Assembly (NCBI GenBank): GCA_031987605.1 | Contig: DALZZF010000001.1 | Span: 62,001 to 126,000, forward strand | Reading direction: 5' to 3' | Origin: JAFAGO01 sp031987605 | Lineage (GTDB): Bacteria > Bacteroidota > Bacteroidia > Flavobacteriales > Weeksellaceae | Length of the DNA: 64,000 nt | Shown: positions 58,020-64,000 of the stretch, one piece after another | How positions within the stretch are numbered: position 1 is the first letter of the stretch | Layout of the letters: each line of letters opens with the position of its first letter | Made by a program: the position numbers and the translations under genes | Notes under the pieces: generated by a model | The model's database searches: none | What the model was told of the DNA's origin: nothing | Seen by the model: only the letters and a program-made list of their open reading frames with translations

Positions 58020-58904
58020 ATGAGTTATTACGCAATAAATAAAGCAGAAGAACGGAAAGACAAACTGAAAAGCGGAATTATTACCGCAATTGTTTGGGCT
58101 GTCATTCTCATGTTTGTTTTTTTGTATACCGTAAAAGTTTCCTTTCCTGTGGAAAAAGAGGCCGTTTCCACTATGCTCATTAATTTTGGCGACAACCGGA
58201 ACGGGCAGGGTGAAGAAGAACCTGCCAATCAGGAAGGTTCCTTGGCTGCAACCACTTCTGAAACACAACCGGAACCTATTGTTGAGCCAAAATCCGAACC
58301 AAAACCTGAAGTGGTAAAAACCGTGAAAAAGGAAACAACGGATAAAGTTTTAACCGGAAACAGCACAAAAAATACGGTAAAAAAAACAGAAAAGGCAGAA
58401 AAAGTTACCACAAAAAATACGTCAAACAGTAAAACCTCTGCTGCAAAAGGATCAACCAAAAATACCAAAACCAGCGCTGCCACTGCAAATTCAACTACAG
58501 GAAGTGGTGATGGTAAAGGGAATGCGGCCATTGGAAATCTTATAAAAGGACGAGGAACCAAAGCCGGAAGTCAGGGTACAGGAACCGGAATCGGAAATGC
58601 AGGAGATCCTTTAGGAGGTGATGGAAATGGCGATTCCAGAATCGGTGTGGATCGGAAATTAATCGGCTTCATTCCGGGAACAATGGGAAGAGGCGGAGCG
58701 CAGCCTTCGCATAAATGTACTGCAAGTGGTTCAATTACAATTTCTTACACAGTGGATAAAGCCGGAAATGTGGTTTCGGCAAAAAGAGGTGGCGGAAGTT
58801 CAGATCCATGTATTGTAAGCACTACAACATCCTGGGTAAAACAATATGTAAAGGCGGAAAGAGCCAATGTGTCTTCTTCAGGATCGTATAAAATTACCTT
58901 CTAA
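58020..58904 (+). CDS. TonB/TolA-like energy transducer
   Basis: A 294-residue protein with a cytoplasmic start, one transmembrane helix near 19-40 (IITAIVWAVILMFVFLYTV), then a long Thr/Lys/Ser/Glu-rich stalk (about 65-150), a Gly-rich segment (150-225, for example GTGTGIGNAGD) and a C-terminal beta-rich domain with two Cys (SHKCTASGS and SDPCIV). The stalk and C-domain fit a TonB- or TolA-type transducer but the sequence is diverged, and the Gly-rich part is unusual. Its place after exbBD supports the role. Confidence 0.75.
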   Translation: MSYYAINKAEERKDKLKSGIITAIVWAVILMFVFLYTVKVSFPVEKEAVSTMLINFGDNRNGQGEEEPANQEGSLAATTSETQPEPIVEPKSEPKPEVVKTVKKETTDKVLTGNSTKNTVKKTEKAEKVTTKNTSNSKTSAAKGSTKNTKTSAATANSTTGSGDGKGNAAIGNLIKGRGTKAGSQGTGTGIGNAGDPLGGDGNGDSRIGVDRKLIGFIPGTMGRGGAQPSHKCTASGSITISYTVDKAGNVVSAKRGGGSSDPCIVSTTTSWVKQYVKAERANVSSSGSYKITF

Positions 58905-58921
58905 AATTTTCTCAGATAAAA

Positions 58922-60160
58922 ATGACGGATATAGAATATCAGAAAGCGGTAAATTGGCTTTTTGAACAGGCTCCCAATTACCAGACAGACGGACAAAAAG
59001 CCTACAAACCCGGACTTGACAATATAAAAGCTCTCTGCGAATTTTTCGGAAATCCGCAGGATAAAATAAAAACCATCCACATCGGCGGAACCAATGGTAA
59101 AGGTTCGGTTTCCAATATGGTAGCGTCGGTTTTGCAGGAAGCGGGATTCAAAACCGGGCTGTATAATTCTCCCCACCTTATCGATTTTACCGAGAGAATC
59201 AAAATAAATGGCAAAAAATGTGACCGTGAATTTGTATATGATTTTATTCAGAAACTGAAGCAGGTTCCCGATTTCATAAAACCCTCTTTTTTTGAATTTA
59301 CCACGATTATGGCATTCGACTGTTTCTTCCGGGAAAAAGTGGATTTTGCGGTAATTGAAGTGGGCTTGGGCGGACGTTTGGATTCAACCAACATTATTAC
59401 GCCTTTGGTTTCTGCCATTACCAATGTGGATTTGGACCACATGAATATTCTGGGAAATACCATTGCAGAAATTGCAAAAGAAAAAGCCGGAATTATTAAA
59501 AAAAATATTCCCGTGGTTTCCGGTGATGAAAAGGAAATAGTAAAACAGATTATTGAAGAAAAAGCAAAACAGGAAAATGCTGATTTTGTTGATGCTACTG
59601 CAATTAAAACCATTTATCAAACGGATTTACAAGGAAATTATCAACAGAAAAATACTAAGGTCGCCCTCGGAATTATTGATGAATTAAAAAAACAGAATAT
59701 AACAATTGCCCAAAAAGATATTGAAAAAGGCTTGTTGAATGTCCAGAAAAATACCGGATTTATCGGACGGTGGAGCATTGTTTCGGACGTTCCTAAAATC
59801 ATTTGTGATACGGGACATAACCAAGCCGGACTCACGGAAGTTTTCAACCAGTTGAATGCCCTGCCTGAATTCAAACATATTGTTTTAGGCTTTGTAAATG
59901 ATAAAGATATTGATGAAGTGCTTTCCATTTTGCCTCAAAACGCCACTTATTATTTTGTGAAACCTGCCATAAACAGAGGTCGCCATCCGAAAACCTATCA
60001 GAACCAGTTGGAAAATGCAAAAATTTCTTATAAAATTTTTGATTCCGTTCAGGAAGGCTATTGCGCTGCAAAACAAAACCTTAAAAATGGAGAAATGATT
60101 TTTATAGGCGGAAGTAACTTTGTAGTGGGAGAATTTTTAGAAAAAAATTTGCAGAAATAA
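58922..60160 (+). CDS. folC: Folylpolyglutamate synthase / dihydrofolate synthase
   Basis: A 412-residue Mur-ligase-like enzyme that glutamylates dihydropteroate and folates. The P-loop IGGTNGKGS is at 54-62; FTERIKINGK near 88-97, VGLGGRLDSTN near 145-155 and DTGHNQAG near 296-303 are hallmarks. Length is normal. It starts 17 bases after the TonB-like gene and is probably co-transcribed with exbBD. Confidence 0.92.
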   Translation: MTDIEYQKAVNWLFEQAPNYQTDGQKAYKPGLDNIKALCEFFGNPQDKIKTIHIGGTNGKGSVSNMVASVLQEAGFKTGLYNSPHLIDFTERIKINGKKCDREFVYDFIQKLKQVPDFIKPSFFEFTTIMAFDCFFREKVDFAVIEVGLGGRLDSTNIITPLVSAITNVDLDHMNILGNTIAEIAKEKAGIIKKNIPVVSGDEKEIVKQIIEEKAKQENADFVDATAIKTIYQTDLQGNYQQKNTKVALGIIDELKKQNITIAQKDIEKGLLNVQKNTGFIGRWSIVSDVPKIICDTGHNQAGLTEVFNQLNALPEFKHIVLGFVNDKDIDEVLSILPQNATYYFVKPAINRGRHPKTYQNQLENAKISYKIFDSVQEGYCAAKQNLKNGEMIFIGGSNFVVGEFLEKNLQK

Positions 60161-60178
60161 AAAATTGATGTATATTTG
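60148..60178 (+). promoter_or_regulatory. Promoter for tRNA-Val
   Basis: TTTG (60148-60151), a 19-base spacer and TATATTTG (60171-60178): the best complete match to the Bacteroidetes promoter in the window. The -33 element lies inside the folC 3' end. Confidence 0.7.
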
Positions 60179-60194
60179 CCGAACCAAAAACGAA

Positions 60195-60269
60195 GGGTTC
60201 TTAGCTCAGTTGGTTCAGAGCATCTGGTTTACACCCAGAGGGTCGGGGGTTCGAATCCCTCAGGACCCA
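60195..60269 (+). tRNA. tRNA-Val (anticodon TAC)
   Basis: A 75-base cloverleaf. The seven-base acceptor stem starts GGGTTCT; D stem GCTC/GAGC; anticodon stem TCTGG/CCAGA with loop TTTACAC, anticodon TAC; a five-base variable loop; and a T arm GGGGG-TTCGAAT-CCCTC with one wobble pair. The discriminator base is A; the CCA end is not encoded. It reads GTA-type valine codons. Confidence 0.95.
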
Positions 60270-60277
60270 CTTCAAAC

Positions 60278-60307
60278 AAAAATCTCACAGAAATGTGAGA
60301 TTTTTTT
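60278..60307. terminator. Terminator between tRNA-Val and the glycosyltransferase gene
   Basis: Arms AAAAATCTCACA (60278-60289) and its complement (60294-60305), loop GAAA, followed by T run; it serves both convergent units and overlaps the stop of the leftward gene. Confidence 0.8.
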
Positions 60308-61205
60308 ATTTCATTTTTTCAAACAGCAATCCTAATTTGTAAAAATCCAGATAGCGCAAACTTACATTACCATTCAGGAGTTTTTCTCGGGTCTTATCTT
60401 TACGAAGTAAAAATAATTTTTGAAGCCACGATCCGGAAGGAATATTCATTAAGGTATGATAGGCTTTTACAAGTTTAACTTCCGAGATTTTATCCCGAAC
60501 ATTTTTATTTTTCATCATCCTCGAAAGACTTTCTACGGATTCCTCCACCTTTTGCAGGTAAATTTCATTGTCTTCGAGGTCATCGTTGAAAACCGGATTT
60601 TCGATGTGGTCGATGTTAATGTTTTCCGCCTTTAGATCCATGGCGAAAAGCAGGTCTTCATACCCGTATTTCTGAAATTCCGGGTTGAAATTAATTCTTT
60701 TCAGAACGTTTCTTTTCACCACAAAATTATTGGTTTGAAACGACAGATAGGGAATCTCAATTCTTTTCGATACCGGAAGATTTTCCCGTTCAAAAGCAAA
60801 TTTCCAGCGAAGATGTTTGTTTCTTGCCGGCGGAGACGGATTTACGGTTCTTCCTCCGTAAATAACTTTTGTAGAAGGATTATTTTGAATATAATTAAAG
60901 TAATTTTCTAAAAACTGTGGAGAAAGGATTTTCCCGTCGCAATCCAGAAAAAGAAGATATTCACCTTTGGTATAATACAAAAAAAGATTTCGGATGAGCG
61001 AGCGCCCAACATTTTTTTCCAGATGGATAAAATTCTCAACCTCCGGGATCAATGTATCATTAATACTGATAAAATCTTTATCCGAAGCATCATCAATTAA
61101 AATAATTTCAGCGTTGAGATTGGCATTTTTAATCTGATGATTCAAATCATTCACCAGATTGCGAACATCAAAATTATACACCGGAATACAAATGGTAAGT
61201 TTCAT
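60306..61205 (-). CDS. Glycosyltransferase family 2 protein
   Basis: A 299-residue GT-A fold enzyme. The nucleotide-sugar strand starts TICIPVYNFDVRN (residues 3-15), followed by IILIDDASD near 34-42, and the metal-binding FLDCDGKI (around 90-97; family DxD form). Later EDLLFAMDL near 193-201 provides the acid common in GT2. No membrane helices are seen. It probably adds a sugar to a lipid-linked or surface glycan. The gene overlaps the GT9 gene by one base. Confidence 0.85.
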   Translation of the reverse strand: MKLTICIPVYNFDVRNLVNDLNHQIKNANLNAEIILIDDASDKDFISINDTLIPEVENFIHLEKNVGRSLIRNLFLYYTKGEYLLFLDCDGKILSPQFLENYFNYIQNNPSTKVIYGGRTVNPSPPARNKHLRWKFAFERENLPVSKRIEIPYLSFQTNNFVVKRNVLKRINFNPEFQKYGYEDLLFAMDLKAENINIDHIENPVFNDDLEDNEIYLQKVEESVESLSRMMKNKNVRDKISEVKLVKAYHTLMNIPSGSWLQKLFLLRKDKTREKLLNGNVSLRYLDFYKLGLLFEKMK

Positions 61206-62176
61206 CAGGACAGAGCTTTATCAATAATTTGCTGAATGTGGAGTTCTTCTAAACAGGCATAATCACCTCTGTAGCATTCCTTGTCTCCAAAAACGGAACA
61301 CGGTCTGCAGGTGAGATCATTTATCTGTACCGCATCTTCCTCTTTCTGGCCGTACCCCAGAAAGCCTGCGTAAGGATGTGTAGCTCCCCAAACCGAAATA
61401 CATCGTGTTCCTACAAGGCTTGCGAGATGCATATTGGCAGAATCCATAGAGATCATAACGCGGAGTTCAGCAATTTTTTCCAGTTCTTGCTTTAAAGTCA
61501 TGGTTCCGGCAAGACTGATGGTATTGGGAATTTGATTTTGCCATTCTTTCAGTTTTTCGGATTCTTCTTTTCCACCTCCAAAAAAATAGACTTTCTCTTT
61601 TTTTGCAAGAATTTTAGCCACTTCAAAGGATTTTTCAACGGGAAGAACTTTTCCGGTATGCTGTGCAAACGGCGCAAAACCGATTCCGGATTTTTCTTTA
61701 TTGCTTTTATAAAACTGATGCGATAAAACCAGAGGAAATCCCATTTCTCTCAGAATATCGGCATAGCGTTCAACCGTTTTTTTCAAGGGTTTTTTGTCCA
61801 GATTCCAGACGTCGGTAAGATGCTCTTTTTCCTCTTTTCCTTTATCGATTTTAAAAACTTTGTAATGATGGCGAATGAGTATGGAACTGAGAATTTTACT
61901 GCGGATCACATCATGAAAATCCGCCACATAATCTGGATTTATCCTTTTTTTTAGTTTTCTTGCAAGTCTTCTTAATCCCCAAAAACCTTTGTAATCTTCG
62001 AGATTTATGCCGATAAAAGTAAGGTTCTGAATGCCATCAAAAAGATCCCGAAAACTTTCACGAGAAACCATAAAAACCTCTACATCAGGATTTTGGTCCG
62101 TGAATTCGCGGAAAACACTTGCGGCCATTGCAACATCCCCAAAAGCGGAAAACCGATATGCTAAGATTTTCTTCAA
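61205..62176 (-). CDS. Glycosyltransferase family 9 (heptosyltransferase-like)
   Basis: A 323-residue GT-B enzyme of the ADP-heptose:LPS heptosyltransferase family. Signatures are ILAYRFSAFGDVAMA (residues 4-18), GFAPFAQHTGKVLP near 174-187 and a C-terminal Cys-rich tail (DLTCRPCSVFGDKECYRGDYACLEEL) typical of Bacteroidetes members. It likely adds a sugar to the LPS inner core. It overlaps sufE by four bases and the GT2 gene by one. Confidence 0.9.
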   Translation of the reverse strand: MKKILAYRFSAFGDVAMAASVFREFTDQNPDVEVFMVSRESFRDLFDGIQNLTFIGINLEDYKGFWGLRRLARKLKKRINPDYVADFHDVIRSKILSSILIRHHYKVFKIDKGKEEKEHLTDVWNLDKKPLKKTVERYADILREMGFPLVLSHQFYKSNKEKSGIGFAPFAQHTGKVLPVEKSFEVAKILAKKEKVYFFGGGKEESEKLKEWQNQIPNTISLAGTMTLKQELEKIAELRVMISMDSANMHLASLVGTRCISVWGATHPYAGFLGYGQKEEDAVQINDLTCRPCSVFGDKECYRGDYACLEELHIQQIIDKALS

Positions 62177-62592
62177 GATTTCAGTTGGTAAGCGACTGCG
62201 TAAAATTTGATCTGTTTGGTCATCGCCATTAAACCGTTGGCTCTTGAAGGCGAAAGAAATTCCTGTAAACCAATTTCTTCGATAAATTTAAAATCGGAAT
62301 CCAGAATTTCCTGTGTGGAATGTCCGCTGTAAATGGAGGTAAGCATGGATACAATTCCTTTTGGAAGAATTCCGTCCGAATCTGCGTTGAAGAAGAGTTT
62401 TCCGTTTTCAAAATACGCATCAATCCAAACTTTCGACTGGCAGCCTTTGATGAGGTTGTCTTCGGTTTTTTTCTCTTCCGGCATCGGTTTCAGTTCCTTT
62501 CCGAGATCGATAATGTATTCGTATTTCTGTTCCCAATCTTCTAAAAAAGCGAAATCGTTGATGAGTTCCTGCTGTTTTTCCTTAATTGTCAT
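62173..62592 (-). CDS. sufE: SufE-family cysteine desulfurase activator
   Basis: A 139-residue SufE protein. The sulfur-accepting Cys51 is in IKGCQSKVW, and MTSIYSGHSTQEIL near 83-96 is a family block. SufE takes persulfide sulfur from SufS and passes it to the scaffold for Fe-S cluster assembly. It is here detached from a suf cluster and leads an operon with two glycosyltransferase genes, an odd pairing. A TAnnTTTG box precedes it. Confidence 0.92.
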   Translation of the reverse strand: MTIKEKQQELINDFAFLEDWEQKYEYIIDLGKELKPMPEEKKTEDNLIKGCQSKVWIDAYFENGKLFFNADSDGILPKGIVSMLTSIYSGHSTQEILDSDFKFIEEIGLQEFLSPSRANGLMAMTKQIKFYAVAYQLKS

Positions 62593-62609
62593 TCTTTGAA
62601 GTCTTTGCG

Positions 62610-62617
62610 CAAAGATA
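62610..62617 (-). promoter_or_regulatory. Promoter -7 box for sufE and the glycosyltransferases
   Basis: The minus strand reads TATCTTTG (TAnnTTTG), 17 bases before the sufE ATG. A TTG lies 23 bases further up (62641-62643), within the stop region of the upstream gene. Confidence 0.6.
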
Positions 62618-62650
62618 AGGCTTTAGGTTTTTTAAATGAGCAACAAACGA

Positions 62651-63769
62651 TTAATTCAGTTCGGTTTTATGAAAGTAATCTTCTTTTACCTGCTGGAAAA
62701 GGCGGAGAATTTTGGGTTCTTCATTTTCCCAGCACAATACGGAAGCAGCGTGATTCAAATGATCGGAATAATAATTTTTTCCATTCCGAAGAACGGTATT
62801 TATTTTTTCGGAAAGCTCTTTAACGGAATGATTATCAATGGTTTCACCGATTTTAAATTTTTCCACAATTTTTTTCATTTCCGGAAAAGAAGAAACCACA
62901 ACGGGAACCCTCGCCTGAATATAATCCGAAATTTTATTGGGAAGTGAGTAGTAATAACTCAATCCGTTGTTTTCCTCAATGCTTAAACCTACATCTGCTT
63001 TTTGGGTGATTTCCCGAAGATTTTCAGGAAGTAGTTTTCCTAAAAATTTCACTTTATCGGTAACACCCAATTGTTTAGAGAGTTCGATATATTCTTCATA
63101 TTTGGGACCTTTTCCGGCAATCCAAAGTTCGGCATTTTTAATTTCCTTCATGGCAGGAATTATTTTGTCCAAACCCCGGGAAGGATTGATGGCACCTTGA
63201 TAAAGTATGATTTTTGGATGATGTTCGATATTTTCTGTCGCGGGAGGAAGTTTTCGGGGAAAATTCTGTACTACAACAGGTTTTGCAATCTGGTATTTTT
63301 TTTCAAACCACTGCGCATAACTGTCGCTTGCGGTCATCATATATTTTAATTTCGGAACAAAGGACTGCTCAAGAATGCGCCATATTTTTTGCACAAAACG
63401 ACCTTTTACGGAAGGCATTTCGGTAAATATTTCATGGCTGTCGAAAACCATCGGGATTTTCAATTTTCTCGAAACCAGCGCGTTCGCTAAAAGTGTATCC
63501 AGATCATTGGAAAGCAGAATCGTATTTTTATCTGCCCGTTTTAAAAGTTCGGTATACAGTTTCTTGTTGAATTCGGGATAAGCCAGTTTAAGAGATTTTG
63601 ATTTCAACGGAATTCTGTAAAAAGGATAGGGGCGCTTCATTTCCGGTGTTCCGTCCCAGGAATTTCCGATCAGAATAATTTCAAAACCATTATCAAAAAG
63701 AGTTTTGCAGACTTTCTCTACTCTCTGATCAGTATACAGGTTATTAAAAACGCTTACAATAATCTTCAT
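62651..63769 (-). CDS. Glycosyltransferase family 4/1-like protein
   Basis: A 372-residue GT-B enzyme starting MKIIVSVFNNLYTDQRVEKV; the frame continues upstream but the start at 63769 matches the family. The C-terminal half has ILYQGAINPSRGLDKII (about 180-196), AELWIAGKGPKYEEYIEL and SIEENNGLSYYYSLPNKISDYIQARVPVV in parts, the donor-binding region of GT4-type enzymes. It likely builds a cell-surface polysaccharide with the GT2 and GT9 genes nearby. Confidence 0.87.
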   Translation of the reverse strand: MKIIVSVFNNLYTDQRVEKVCKTLFDNGFEIILIGNSWDGTPEMKRPYPFYRIPLKSKSLKLAYPEFNKKLYTELLKRADKNTILLSNDLDTLLANALVSRKLKIPMVFDSHEIFTEMPSVKGRFVQKIWRILEQSFVPKLKYMMTASDSYAQWFEKKYQIAKPVVVQNFPRKLPPATENIEHHPKIILYQGAINPSRGLDKIIPAMKEIKNAELWIAGKGPKYEEYIELSKQLGVTDKVKFLGKLLPENLREITQKADVGLSIEENNGLSYYYSLPNKISDYIQARVPVVVSSFPEMKKIVEKFKIGETIDNHSVKELSEKINTVLRNGKNYYSDHLNHAASVLCWENEEPKILRLFQQVKEDYFHKTELN

Positions 63770-63837
63770 CTCAAATCTTCTGTTTTTTTGGAAAACATTG
63801 GAAAAGGTACAACAGTTTTTCAGAACAGAAGAAAAAT

Positions 63838-64000
63838 TTAGTCCCTTTTTATCACAAGATGATAGAACTGTACCAGGCAAAGAAGGGCATTTGGGATAAT
63901 AACCGGCCATAGCATTCCGCTGAAAACACCGTACACTACAAATAGCATACAGCCAATAAGATTCACAATCCGAATTTTTTTCAAATCCTTGAGAATAAAA
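63838..64000 (-). CDS. Integral membrane protein, C-terminal fragment at window edge (YgjV-like pattern)
   Basis: Fifty-three residues up to the TAA at 63838-63840 are visible; the gene begins beyond the right edge. The fragment starts FILKDLKKIRIVNLIG and continues with two hydrophobic stretches (CMLFVVYGVFSGMLW, IIPNALLCLVQFYHLVI). The KKIRIxNLIG...VxYG pattern reminds me of YgjV-type inner-membrane proteins, but the fragment is too short for certainty. It precedes the GT4 gene on the same strand with a 68-base gap. Confidence 0.55.
   Translation of the reverse strand, partial: FILKDLKKIRIVNLIGCMLFVVYGVFSGMLWPVIIPNALLCLVQFYHLVIKRD

Noticed and set aside
63770..63910. Upstream extension of the GT4 gene by 47 codons
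   Set aside because: The extension is Cys-rich and overlaps the real frame of the neighbouring membrane protein; the family N-terminus starts at 63769.

Overview
The window is a dense stretch of a low-GC chromosome that reads as a member of the Flavobacteriia, most likely Weeksellaceae (Chryseobacterium/Kaistella group); the genus is inferred, not proven. Supporting signs are many promoters of the Bacteroidetes type (-7 box TAnnTTTG, sometimes with TTTG or TTG about 19 bases upstream), a fused MurF-alanine racemase, a GLPGLI protein beside a TonB-receptor-like barrel, a type IX secretion sorting tail, and a Lut lactate-oxidation operon. There are no rRNA genes, no CRISPR array and no intact insertion sequence. 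One tRNA (Val, anticodon TAC) is present.

Left end (1-8.5 kb): an all-leftward block (lysE-type exporter, ldcA, yraN, SDR, tsaB; then rnr and rpiB) faces rightward pgk across about 600 bases of very AT-rich DNA. That gap carries DnaA-box-like sequences, AATTCA iteron-like repeats and a 14-base palindrome. Two perfect parS sites (TGTTTCACGTGAAACA) flank mnmG 3-5 kb away. Together these make a good candidate for the chromosomal replication origin and ParB-loading region, the most notable feature here.

8.5-25 kb: a lipoprotein, a methyltransferase, then a long leftward run tdk, murF-alr, a patatin/beta-barrel protein, ybeY and mnmG. Rightward genes follow: an acidic protein of unknown function, a MurC-like ligase, a beta-helix protein, rsmI and a sugar acetyltransferase. 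The feoAB iron(II) uptake operon ends with a 49-residue FeoB-associated protein. 25-41 kb: GLPGLI protein and barrel, a cupin/JmjC-like protein, lepA, a secreted protein, an ECF sigma/anti-sigma/Spy-like trio, the periplasmic protease prc, surE and lutABC.

41-64 kb: a LytTR/LytS two-component pair, a T9SS-exported repeat protein, guaC, an acetyltransferase, an acyl-CoA ligase, a nucleosidase, fabG, an isolated AT-rich DUF3800 gene, glmM, a decayed toxin-antitoxin pair, a TPR protein, a DUF885 lipoprotein, exbB-exbD-tonB-like-folC, tRNA-Val and an envelope glycosyltransferase group around sufE. Several intergenic gaps hold repeats: REP-like hairpins with a shared loop and covarying stems, and arrays of degenerate 7-base units.
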